Of a DNA stretch of 64,000 nt, positions 23,303 through 33,763 are shown one piece after another (the first letter of the stretch is position 1; the number at the start of each line of letters is the position of its first letter). A model generated the notes under the pieces. It ran no database searches. It was not told where the DNA came from and saw only the letters and a list, made by a program, of their open reading frames with translations. The DNA lies in assembly GCA_027946365.1 (NCBI GenBank), contig JAPEUQ010000021.1:62001-126000 (forward strand), written 5' to 3'. The position numbers were made by a program, and so were the translations under genes. The stretch comes from Kalmusia sp. IMI 367209. Taxonomy: Eukaryota > Ascomycota > Dothideomycetes > Pleosporales > Didymosphaeriaceae.

Positions 23303-23921
23303 ATCGTAGTTGATATAACGTTTACAAGAATCTTATACTGACCGAGCCTGACAGTTTACTTGCTAACGACTTCAGTGGACGGTAGTAACCCGAAGTACTT
23401 TTAGAAAGCTAAGATACATGCAAAGTACCGTCGAGAGACTATAGGAGCTGAAGCCTACTCATGAAAGGAAAGATCTGGAGGCGGAATTCTTGCTCGCCTG
23501 ACGGTGGCGTTGACGCTTGTGTCCTTTAGGCATCTAGAAAGACAGGGCAATGCATGGTATTGTGAAAATATTCTCCGTGAGCCCGCAGAGCATACAAAAA
23601 TATTCTTTTGGCCTTACCGCCGAAATCTTGAATTGCTCCTCCAACTTATGTCCCCGATAATGATGTGGTTTTCCTTCCACCGTATTTGACATTCGCGATC
23701 ACGCAACTTGATCCTCATTCTTAACGGCTTGCTTATCACCCGCTCAAACACCAGCCAAGGAACGAACGACCCTTATTGTGGAGGGATAAAGTCAGCGTAC
23801 TGAATGGAAAAGCGAGAATAGGTACGTAGATATCTCAGCTGGCTGCTATCGTCTATCGCTTGAAATCTTCAAACATTCACAATAGCTAGCTGCTTAAGAA
23901 GCACCCATTTGTACCTCAGCA
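23303..23921. other. Intergenic
   Basis: No supported gene. Short open frames have no recognisable domain. Confidence 0.4.
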
Positions 23922-24605
23922 TTACTTACAATGGTCCATCCCAGGCGGGGCTCTATGATCCCCGCTGTGAAGTATGACTCTCTTTGAATTGAAGTAATTC
24001 CGACAAGGACGTCGTAGGCGCAGAGGATCACCAATCATACGATGTAATTGAAAAAAGCGAGGTTCCCGTGCCCAGATAAGCGAGAGAATCTGATGATAGA
24101 GTGCCAAAAGAGAGTAACCGCCGGTGTCTATCCTGAGCGGATATCCGTCGTCATGTAACGCGATGGTGAGGGTGTCCGTGAAGATCCGGAAAAGAGGTGA
24201 TATGTATTTCGGAATGTATTGCCGGATATACCTCTTATAGCGCTTTTGAAAGGCACTATGGGGAATAGAGATGCGAAGATTTTTCTTTCCGCTACCTTCC
24301 ACCATATATGTAATCTGCAGTGCATGTTTGGGAAAGTTGTCTTCCCAATTGACTTGAACGAGGGAAATGATGGGCTGGGCGGGTAGAGACTCCATTTCGA
24401 GCTTCGCTTGTCGACATGTGAGGAGGAGATGATCCCAGTCCGAAAAGGGCTCTTCTGTGGGATCGTGGACCATCGAGGAAGCAAAGATATACGTGTAGAT
24501 CTCGTTACGCAACTCGAGCGGTAACGCAAAGAAAATCGATTTGTGTTGGTCAACCGCACGTCGGTCACGGCTGAATAGCTTAAGAAGAGTCCGGTTGACC
24601 ACCAT
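23922..24605 (-). CDS. F-box-like/2EXR-type hypothetical protein
   Basis: Intronless, about 227 aa from the first ATG (MVVNRTLLKLFSRDRRAVDQ). Residues 25-65 contain FFALPLELRNEIYTYIF, the opening typical of the large fungal 2EXR/F-box-like family, followed by DHLLLTCRQAKLEMESLPAQ, where such proteins have a conserved Cys-Arg. The remainder (LFRIFTDTLTIALHDDGY..) is unassigned. No membrane segment. It probably mediates protein interactions; no function can be claimed. It stands alone in an AT-rich part of the window. Confidence 0.6.
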   Translation of the reverse strand: MVVNRTLLKLFSRDRRAVDQHKSIFFALPLELRNEIYTYIFASSMVHDPTEEPFSDWDHLLLTCRQAKLEMESLPAQPIISLVQVNWEDNFPKHALQITYMVEGSGKKNLRISIPHSAFQKRYKRYIRQYIPKYISPLFRIFTDTLTIALHDDGYPLRIDTGGYSLLALYHQILSLIWAREPRFFQLHRMIGDPLRLRRPCRNYFNSKRVILHSGDHRAPPGMDHCK

Positions 24606-25553
24606 ATCGGCGAATGATAAATGCCAGCTTGGTTGGAAAGAGCCTACATGTCGAATGAGCACGTGAGAACGGTCGGTTTCAGAGGTTTACAGTACCCGAT
24701 CAAAATCAGAAGATCCTTTAGGGGCCAAGTTACACTAGAAAGAGACACGCCAAAGTTCGAGGAATCGAGGATAGTACAGAATATTTGAAGATTATGAGGC
24801 TTTGAAGTACGAAGTACGAAAGTTATAGTGGCGCCTAACGCACAGACTCAGCACAGATACCTGGGGCATCAGCCAACGCCCTTGCGAGGTCATCATGTGA
24901 TCGTAAGCTACTCTCAACATTTACATATGCCCTGTAAGCATGGAGTAATTTTCCAAGGTACAGTTTTTTGGCGCATAGCTTCGAATGACTGTAGATCGCG
25001 CCACTTATTCAAAATTCAGTCCCACGTGCTTTGCCACATCTAATGCCAAATGTCATAACGAAGCCGCGCTATACTCGGTGGATGTCTCGAAGTGTTTATG
25101 TCGGGGTTTAGCGCTTGAAGGAGGGGCAAATCCGTAACCGTACTTCTCGGCCCATAACCGACATCCTACAAACGTCTCTTTCCCTGCTCTCTTGGTTTCG
25201 CCCCCATCTCGTGTCGACAAGGAACCGCTCATATCCAATAGCAAGCAGCTTTGCGGAGTCGCTAAGCTATATTAGATTCTTGTGGAGATAGTGTGCCGCT
25301 TATCGCGCTGTGAATTCCAAGTACGGTCCAAGGAGAATGCGGGGTCATGCGACTCGTGCGACTCCACTCCTCCATGTCTCAGGCAATCGATTTTGATATC
25401 TGGACTCCGGTCCTCTCTACATCTATAAAGCTGATGGAAGGCATGATATTACCGGGTGATTTACTCTAAACGATATTTTTCTTTCGCTTCTTTGGATTTT
25501 TACCTCCACCATCTCTCTTATATTTACACTTTATATTTAGAAATATATACAGA
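24606..25553. other. Intergenic, promoter of the GNAT gene
   Basis: TATAAA at 25424-25429, about 130 bp before the GNAT start, is a good TATA candidate. A 63-codon open frame on the minus strand (25053-25244) has no recognisable features. Confidence 0.45.
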
Positions 25554-26316
25554 ATGCCGGTCTCTGTCTCCGTCATCACAGACGAAGCTGACTTCGAAGA
25601 AATTGCTCCTATGGTCCTCGACGGGTGGCAAGAGCCCTATAACCCCCAGCTCAAACACTTCCGTCCTAGTTTCGCCACTCGTGACGACGCTATCTCATAC
25701 GGAAGACAGCGCTCTATTCAGAGATTGAGAAACCAAGATCCAAATTTATTCATGCTTAAAGCTGTTGACAGCGAGACCAACAAGGTTATTGGGTTCGCTC
25801 AATGGTTTGTCAATGATAAGCCGGATCCTGATGAGCAGACGACAGCTGAGTGGCATCCCGAAGGTTCTGATGAGAGAGAATTTGCGAAGAGATTTATCAA
25901 CGGATTGTGGGGATTTATGTTAGAAAGAGTACCCAGGCCGCATATGGGTCGGTGATATGTCGATGCTAAATGTTCAAGTTGGCATTGCTGACATTCTTAA
26001 AGACCTTCATTCAATCGTCGTGCATCCGGAACACCGGAAGCGCGGCGCTGGCAGTCTATTGATTCGCTGGGGTCTCAACAAAGCCGATGAGCTGGGCATT
26101 GAGACGGTTGTCAGTTCGCTGGTCACTGCTCGAGGCGCGTATGAGAAGTGTGGACTTGGATGTATCGAGCTCATTCCCGCGGACCCGTCTTTGAACGTCC
26201 CGTATCCTAGCGAGAAGTGGAAAGAATTATTGTCTGATAACTTGAATGGGTGGTTGATGTGGAGGCCCATCGGGCATGACTATGTGCAAGGCGTTGACAA
26301 AGCGCCATGGGTTTAA
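25554..26316 (+). CDS. GNAT-family N-acetyltransferase
   Basis: Predicted acetyl-CoA-dependent N-acetyltransferase of 235 aa. Exon 1 is 25554-25947 and exon 2 is 26003-26316; the 55-nt intron starts GTCGGT and has GCTGAC before AAAG. The junction rebuilds MDLHSIVVHPEHRKRGAG, the GNAT motif A with the pyrophosphate-binding R/Q-x-x-G-x-G/A pattern at KRGAG. The N-terminus (VITDEADFEEIAPMVLDGW) and the conserved VIGFAQW strand fit fungal GNATs. The unspliced frame would stop at 25955, so the intron is required. The substrate is unknown; relatives act on small molecules or protein N-termini. Confidence 0.85.
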
Positions 26317-27356
26317 TTTAGCGCAAGTCAGCTGCTTCCTAAAAAATTTGAAATAGGTTTGCTTACTATTGTTATCGGAATCGCTCTCATGGATCAGACT
26401 AATCGAAAATGTCCATATCTTGACTTCACTAAACTCTCTAGCATGAACAGTCACATAGTGCCTACGCGGGCCAGTTGAACAATCTTGTTGGGCAATCTTA
26501 GGTGTACAATCCAAGGCCAAAGAATATCATGATCTATGCAAAGGTGATGCGGCTGATGAAGAAAGCTGGGCAGGTACACTTTGTTTTCAAGAGTATTCAC
26601 ATATTGCGTCTTCGCGGCATCCGGGAATCAGTCAGACAGATCTAATCTATCGGCGCACCTAGACTTGAGTGATATTTTTACCTGCGCGCAAGACCAATGG
26701 AATGGAAGCAAGCTCGTCATCGGAAAAGGAAACCCACTCAGACGAACGGGATGCAGTTCGAATTCAAGGAAGATATTGAGAACATGAGGCAAGAGGACGA
26801 CCCGGTTAGCAAGGCCAGCATCACCGCGATTCGGGACTCATTTGATACGAGATTACACTGCCCGCTCATGACCACTTGTCGGATTTGGACAAGCCAGTAG
26901 TTCATGGGCTGCGTAAGAGACCATTGCGGAAAATTCTAAATGATACAATCAGGATAAGCAGACGATGGGGTCGAGAGATGTCATCACTCAAATTTGGGTT
27001 TACCTGGAAGAACTTCAGTCTCACGGCCACATCTAAGGTACCGATCAATTCTTGTTGTCGTCTTGGATTAGGTTAATTCTTTTATGATGTACAAGATTTC
27101 GAATTTGCGAAACCTTAATTTGCGACATAAAATGACAACTAATGTGCATGATATGCCTTTGCTAATTTTTTATTTTGAATTGCCCGAGTAGGTATATTGA
27201 GCGACTGTACCACCCAACCACGAAATGATTGTGCATATAGCAAGCCTATAAATCGCTGTAGCATTAGACCTTGCAATATCCCAAATTAGGGACGGGAATG
27301 AGCCGACATGCTTGTAGAATTTGACGAGTCGCAGACTGTTGTGATGCATGCTTCGA
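26317..27356. other. Intergenic, low coding potential
   Basis: Short open frames around 26581-27076 in two phases encode charged peptides with no recognisable domain. They might be remnants of a gene, but I cannot support one. Confidence 0.35.
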
Positions 27357-29201
27357 CTACCAGTCACCTCCAAATTGCGCATGTTTCCAGTTCCAACCCT
27401 CTAACGCAACATTCGAACGCGATGCTATCGCTACAAAAATTAATACGAAAACCCAATGATACCAATGAAAGATAGGCATCCGCTGCTCTCTGTCCAAGGG
27501 GCTTTCATGTTTTTTTGCTGTTACAGCTCCATTTTCGACCCAGGGTATCCTGCTTCCATGGGCCTGGCTCAATATCTGCTCACTCACGATCTTCGCACCA
27601 GCCAGTACAATCGGAACTCCGGTACCAGGATGCGTACTAGCGCCTACGAAATACAAACTTTGGATATCAGGATGATGCGTCTTTGGTCTGAAGCTGAGTA
27701 CGTTGAAGAAGGAATGGCTGAGCCCTAGAATAGCCCCACGGTCAAGATTGAAGGCGTTCTTCCACGAAGGCGGGGTGTTAACGGATTCATGCAGTATATG
27801 AGAATCAAGTGAGATACCAAGTCGAAATTGGATAGTGTTGAGGATGGTTGCTCTTGCTATTGAAACCATAGTGTCCCAGTCTTGCGTTGCTCCGCCGGTA
27901 CCTTGTGTGCCTTTGTGTGACTCTGATGTTGATTCGAGGAGATGACCGACCGGGACTAAGACGACAATGGCGTCACAGTCCTTCGGCGCAGCTGTAGGAT
28001 CCACACGAGAGGGAACGTTGACGTAGAAGCTTGGTTCTTGGGGTATCTCATGTTTTTTGAAGATACTGTCGAAACTTTCCTTGTAGTCCTCAGCTAGGAA
28101 GATGTTATGTGCCGAGAGTTCGGGAAATTGTTTGTCGAGTGCCCAGTAAAAGGATATACTTGAGCAGGAAGCTTTTCGTTTAGACAGAGAAGTAGCGTAA
28201 CTAGTACGCGGGAGGAGGTTATTGTACGAGTAGATGAGGTCAGCGTTGCATATTACACGATCGGCTGTGATGACCTCGCCGCTGTCAAGAACGACGCCGG
28301 TGGTTCTGCGACCATCATGGCTGAGCTGAATACGCGATATTGGGCTGTTGAGTCGATATGTTACGCCCTTGCGCTTGCCCACTTTGACCAGCGCATCAAC
28401 GACCTGAGTAATTAGTAAGCCGTGGATATCAGCCAACTATGTACGCACCTTGTGAAAGCCGCCGATAGGGTACCAGATCCCTTCTGCTAATTCTGTATAC
28501 TGTAATAAAGAGTATGTGCCAGGCGCATCGAATGGACTCATGCCCATATACATGCTCGCAAAGGTGAACACCCTCCGTAACCTCTCAGTCCAGAAGTACT
28601 TGCTAGCCCTGCTATAGATGCTCTCAAAAGGGTGCAAGGCTACCAAATGTCTGAGAAAACTGGGACGCATCATGCTTAATAGCGAAAAAAAGTTCTTGCG
28701 AAGAACATGCGTCACCGAGAGTTCGTAATGTCTATGCGATTCTTGGACGAAAGACATGTACCGCTCAAATCCATCTTTACCTTCGAAACGCTCAATCTCG
28801 TCCTTCATCGTCGCCAGGTCAGTGGACATCTTGAACGAGGCCCCATCGTGAAAATGAATGTTGTAATTTGGTTCGCATTTGACGAGATGGACTCCCTCCT
28901 CTTCCATCGAAGTGCCTAGATCATGGAACGTTTCGCGGAACAGATGCGGTAGGAGGAGTAAACTCGGACCCTGGTCGAATCTCTGCACGTGCGTTAGCTT
29001 GCACATTCAATGCAAACACATCAAAGATCATCTCCGTACATATCCATTCTCGTTTAAGAGACTGCACCGTCCGCCAGTAAAGTCGTTTTTCTCCACTACG
29101 GTGACTTTCCACCCTGCAGCCGCAAGACGAGCAGCGGTAGCGACGCCGCCAACGCCAGCACCGACGATCACAGCACTCCGCGGCTTTTTTATCCTACCCA
29201 T
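27357..29201 (-). CDS. carB: Phytoene desaturase (carotenoid biosynthesis)
   Basis: FAD-dependent enzyme that dehydrogenates phytoene stepwise to lycopene or 3,4-didehydrolycopene in membranes. Exons are 29201-29040, 28982-28449 and 28403-27357, giving 580 aa, normal for fungal AL-1/CarB. The N-terminal dinucleotide motif is VIVGAGVGGVATAARLA followed by FTGGRCS. Intron 1 removal rebuilds NENGYRFDQGPSLLLLPHLF. The C-terminal FAD-contact motif YFVGASTHPGTGVPIVLAGA is intact. A hydrophobic tail (WYHWVFVLIFVAIAS) is the typical membrane anchor. No phytoene synthase/lycopene cyclase, carotenoid oxygenase or opsin gene is beside it, although fungal car genes are often clustered. Confidence 0.92.
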
Positions 29202-30208
29202 CGCGCTATCGTCGAGATGTTGTTCTTCGATGCGCTTGGTGTTTTGATTATTGAGACACTTGGGTCGCGCCAAGACCGTTGCCTAATGCAGTCATGACGT
29301 ATGTGAAAATCCTAGGAATCGACCTATAGATCGAAAGGGTAGATTGACAATTTGCAGCCCTGACAAGACTCTACAGACATATACAATATTCGTCTCATCC
29401 TAGAGACAGACAGGAGTATTATTGGCCCATCTCAGTAAATAAGCAGACCTGAAGTAGCACCTTCCTAAATCATCTTGAGATCTTTCTTGATTCCGCATCA
29501 CGTGAAAATACTCTCACGACCATTTGTCCTCCATGAACGCTAGCTCTACCTTGGAGTCACATTGAAGTAACATGCAGAGACGCTAAAGAGGTCCCGATTC
29601 GAATATTCTTCATTGTAATACCGTGTTGTTCATTGAATACATAGCTGAGAACTACCTTGGAAGGAGGGAGTAAGCATCTTTCACTTCGTTCCAGTGTCCT
29701 TTCTTTTCATCAATCTTATCAAAATGATGTTCAACGTCTATGCTGTTTCGCTCCCCGTATACTAGTATCTACCATTAGTTACTCGATGTTTATCTACTAA
29801 ACATATCAGCAAACATCAAGTAGTACATTTTTCGAAAATGTGTAAGAATTAGAGGTAAATAAAACCTTAGATCTGGAACAGACTAGTATCGAAGCACGTT
29901 TGGATATATTTGCCCATAAACAAATCTCCTAAAGGTATGCAGCGATTTCTATAAGTTTCAAGAAATCTTGGACTTTTCATGAAGCCAATAGCGCAACGAT
30001 TTAGCTTCGTATTTTTCGCATTGCGTCTCTTGGCCTTTCTCGGCCATGACTTTCAGCCTCAAGTCTGCAATGGGATTGGCCACAGGCATCGATAGGTGTC
30101 CCCAGAAAGACTAGCATCTAGACTAAGAACCGAATACGAGATGGAGTTACACGACTTGTGAGTGCCCATGTCCCCATCTTCAAGTATCTTAAATTTCTCG
30201 ACACCAAT
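29202..30208. other. Intergenic, AT-rich
   Basis: Divergent promoter space of the phytoene desaturase and the Cys-rich surface protein. No light-response element can be assigned with confidence and no gene is supported. Confidence 0.45.
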
Positions 30209-31145
30209 ATGCGGGCGCTCGCAGCTTTTTGGCTGACACTTTCTACGGCTGTTCAAGCCTCCTCAGATTACACGACTACCACTGCAACAGAGGCCCAGCA
30301 TTGGACCCCAAGGAAACCGTATGCGGAGCCATATATGTCTGGACAAGTGCCGCTGGGAGACTTGTCTTCTGGGCCATTAGCGCGGAACCTCTTCGAGAGA
30401 CAGAATAGTAAGCCAGAGTATGAAACTTATAAACAGATTACTTATCAAGAACCTAAATCAGACGCGCAATGCTCTTCAACTTCAGGACAAGGCTACAGTT
30501 GTCCCGGGAACTCGACTTGTGTAGGTACCGTAATTGATAACGTTTCGAATCTCCAACTAACACTGCAAGTGCACCGGGCTGGCGACTCCAGGATGTTGCA
30601 ATGCAGGACAACAGGTGAGTGATAGTCCATCTCCATTGTGTGACATCCATGCTAAGCTTCAATGCAGTGTATGATGATTAACGGAACACAAAATTGCTGC
30701 CCAATAGACGAGGGATATATAACCTGTGGCGGCACGACCTGCGTGTGTATGGCACCCTTCGATACCATGGACTATCCGGCAACAATTTCACTTGAAAGCA
30801 TGAATCGCTAACGCTACATTGAGGGGTTTCTGTTGCGAAGAAACCGGCAAAGCTTGCGCAGGGCTCAGCCAGTGCTGCAAGAACGGCGGCTGCTGCGACT
30901 TGTATTCCGAAGAATGCTGCGGCGACATCTGCTGCAAGTCGAACAGCAAATGTTGTGGATCTATTTGCTGCGAGATTGGATACGTATGTGAGGCGGAAAG
31001 TCGATGCGTCCCTAGTGCAACTTCGCAGGCAGTGACTACTGTAAGGGAGACTGTCGCCGCTTCGAACGTGGCTACTCCGCTACTTCCTTCCTGGCAGGGG
31101 CTTGCTGGAGTGGCCCTTGCTTTTGCTATCGGGTCTGGCTATTAG
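30209..31145 (+). CDS. Cysteine-rich GPI-anchored-type surface protein
   Basis: Exons are 30209-30520, 30570-30614, 30668-30744 and 30824-31145, giving 251 aa. The signal peptide MRALAAFWLTLSTAVQAS is followed by a Ser/Thr-rich spacer and a Cys-rich core. The core has many CC pairs spaced 3-8 residues apart (GLSQCCKNGGCCDLYSEECC, then GDICCKSNSKCCGSICC). A Ser/Thr/Val linker leads to a hydrophobic tail (GLAGVALAFAIGSGY), as in GPI-anchored wall proteins. Intron 3 (79 nt, GTGTAT..CGCTAAC..TTGAG) is less canonical; if retained, the protein stops at 30811 before the CC-rich part and the anchor. The function is unknown; Cys-rich wall proteins of this kind may bind chitin or protect the wall. Confidence 0.72.
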
Positions 31146-31774
31146 ATTCACATATGAAGTCATCAATGAAGTGATTTCTGTCTTTTCTATTACAATGTGT
31201 GAGCATTGGTTGTAAAGATGCATGAAGGTCGACATTAGCCACAAGATCCAAAATAAACCAATCAGAGTAAGGCTCACGTCATTTACTCAAAGGCATCTAA
31301 TATGATTCATAGTTTAATTGAGTGATGGGTTTGTTGAAGCAAAAAAGACTAGGGTCAATTATGTTACACATACCAAAACGATGTCCCACAAATACTTTCC
31401 AGTGCAAACTTTTGGATCTCGAAAAAGATCGCCTACTAGATTTAGATGCTAAACAATAGTACGTAAAGACGAAGGAAAAGAAGCAGAAGGTCAAAGCGGA
31501 TATGCTTGGAGGGGCTTCCTGGGCGCTATGCATATTTGATGAAAGGAATATCTCGTCATCAAGCGACTCCTCCTCACTGGTGTGCTCTCAAATTCTTTGT
31601 GGCGCTGCGGTACTATCACGTGCTTCGTTGTATATTTGATTGCAGTGATTCTCTCAGGGTTGCAAGCTACTCCTGACTAAAGGCTTAATTGTATATCCTC
31701 TTCCGACTAAATGCTGGGCAGTTGCAGACGGTTCTGAACTCATCATAGAAGGAGGCATAAAGCATCTACGTGAC
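31146..31774. other. Intergenic between convergent genes
   Basis: 3' regions of the Cys-rich protein gene and the large minus-strand membrane protein gene. No gene is supported. Confidence 0.4.
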
Positions 31775-33763
31775 TCAGGTAATCCAAACCGGAATCACAG
31801 TATCATACAAAAAAGACGGCACAGGTTCACCTTCCCACTTCCCATACCGGCTCCCATACCTAGGATCACCAGAAGTCGGCATATCCCAGACGATAGCTCT
31901 CAAGACGAGGACCCACCAAGCTGCCTCAATGAAATCAGCTCTCAGCCCTATGGCCTTGCTGTTTAGGTGTGAAGTGACGTGATCGAAGGAAGAGACGTAT
32001 TCTTTGGCGATGCTATACTGTACGTGATCGCCCGGTTCTCGCGGATCGTACTCGCCGACCAAGGCTCGATGTTGCTTGCGACGTTCTTCGCTCACTGGAT
32101 ATCGCTTTTTCCGTTCCTTGAAGTGCGCCACGATGGTCGACACGGCCCGGAATGACATGACGCCATGTGCTGCGACTAGGTCCATATAGCGTGTTCTATT
32201 ATCATGGATCTTGCTCCAGTCGTAACGGCCATCCTCTTCGCCGTGATGGGCATGATCTGGAGTCTCGTTCTGGGGCAAGTCCGGTTTGATCGAGTCCTTG
32301 ATGGTGTTTTCTTCGTGCTTGACTTCCTCTAGACCCTTTCCTTGGAAATATGTCGTAGTCCAATTAAAGATTTTGCGGCATGCATCTGCGAGTTTCATCT
32401 TCTTCTCGTTGTCGTCGCCTTCTATGACCGAATCTTCATATTTGTCGAAGAAATCATGCCTCCAGTCTCGGCGGATGTCGTTAAAATTCTGCATAACTTT
32501 CTGTAATGTCTTGCTAGCCTCGTGTTTTGGCGCGTCTTTGATCCTATCTTCAAGCGATTCTAGAAGAGCCAAACGACCCTCAAAGAAGTGAAACGGCGAG
32601 ACGATGGACTCGTTGGTCCAGAGGGGAGAGTAATTGAACAGCATAGGACATCCATGTAATGGCAGGAAGGTACTAAGCAGGATGATCAAGTCGTTGTGCG
32701 GTTCCTGGAAACGCTTTTGAACGATTTCGTTCCGAAGACGCCAATCACCTATGCCAAGGTCCCCTAGGAGAGACAATGACGGCCAAGGCGCTGCCCTTCG
32801 ATCGCGACTCACCAGCCGGAAATCTCGACGAACCAGTTCGGGGCATCCGGGAATGATCCCAAACATCAGTTTATCAACGGCTTTACTAGGGACGCACTTA
32901 AAGTTCACGTCGTGTGCTCCGGTGACGCTGAAATTAAAAGTGATACCCAGGCCGCGGACGTCAATGGAACTCAGGCTGTACCCGTTCCCATCCGCGATGA
33001 AGACACCCTTTTCTAAGTCCAGGCTGCGCCATTGCATATTCAATCGCAAGCCGAGGAGGATAATATTGTTGAGTGTAGAGGTCGCCAATGGCCGCAAGAG
33101 GTCTTGTGGCATAAAGTCCCAATTCCATTCACGGAATGCTATCGCTGGATTTGTAAGCTCGGAAGATTTTGAAGGGATGGTGCTTCCTTTCGGCCAGTGC
33201 GCCTCAAAAGTTCGATGAATCACGCCGAGCAGTTGCAGCCAGTTGACTTGAACCTCGTCTCTCGGCGTTGAGTATTTCGATGGAGCCACACTATTCATTG
33301 CTAGCATCAACGATGATTTCTTGTCGCCTCTCTCTGGATCTCCGGAGCCCTGTAGATATTTCTCAGACGAACCCTGGTAATCATACTTCGCATGCTCTGA
33401 CCCGTGGTTGCCGGGCTCTTTCATATTGATCGTCTTGTCTAGGGCCTTGAGACTCTTGGAAGTAGGCTCTGGAAGTAAAGTGAGATTGTATGATGGTCCA
33501 TACAAGCCGCGCACTGGTCCCTCTCCCAATGTGTCCGACCGAAATTCGAAATGTGGCGTCACGTATTGCACTTCGAAGCGAAATTCGGACCAATTCCACT
33601 TGCGATCACGCAACTTGGCCCAGGGCCCTATCACCGAAGGTGCGCATCTTCGATAGCCTTCAGCTGTTCCAAGCAGCTGCTGTAGGAGCTGTGCTGACGT
33701 CAAAAGCAAGGCGACCAACGAAACGACGAGGGCGACAACAGCAACATTGTCAGTCAGCGACAT
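31775..33763 (-). CDS. Large uncharacterised fungal protein with N-terminal membrane anchor
   Basis: Intronless, 662 aa. The N-terminus contains one hydrophobic segment (VAVVALVVSLVALLLTSAQ). The block GTAEGYRRCAPSVIGPWAK and KWNWSEFRFEVQYVTPHFE follows, a signature I recognise from many uncharacterised filamentous-fungal proteins, including those related to Podospora modin. Later parts are mixed (WNWDFMPQDLLRPLATSTLN; a charged stretch near DYRDDFFDKYEDSVIEG-like sequence; HGVMSFRAVSTIVAHFKERK). There is no catalytic motif I can name. The start is the only upstream ATG and precedes the membrane segment. It stands alone, with large spacers on both sides. Probably membrane-associated; the role is unknown. 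Confidence 0.75.
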   Translation of the reverse strand: MSLTDNVAVVALVVSLVALLLTSAQLLQQLLGTAEGYRRCAPSVIGPWAKLRDRKWNWSEFRFEVQYVTPHFEFRSDTLGEGPVRGLYGPSYNLTLLPEPTSKSLKALDKTINMKEPGNHGSEHAKYDYQGSSEKYLQGSGDPERGDKKSSLMLAMNSVAPSKYSTPRDEVQVNWLQLLGVIHRTFEAHWPKGSTIPSKSSELTNPAIAFREWNWDFMPQDLLRPLATSTLNNIILLGLRLNMQWRSLDLEKGVFIADGNGYSLSSIDVRGLGITFNFSVTGAHDVNFKCVPSKAVDKLMFGIIPGCPELVRRDFRLVSRDRRAAPWPSLSLLGDLGIGDWRLRNEIVQKRFQEPHNDLIILLSTFLPLHGCPMLFNYSPLWTNESIVSPFHFFEGRLALLESLEDRIKDAPKHEASKTLQKVMQNFNDIRRDWRHDFFDKYEDSVIEGDDNEKKMKLADACRKIFNWTTTYFQGKGLEEVKHEENTIKDSIKPDLPQNETPDHAHHGEEDGRYDWSKIHDNRTRYMDLVAAHGVMSFRAVSTIVAHFKERKKRYPVSEERRKQHRALVGEYDPREPGDHVQYSIAKEYVSSFDHVTSHLNSKAIGLRADFIEAAWWVLVLRAIVWDMPTSGDPRYGSRYGKWEGEPVPSFLYDTVIPVWIT

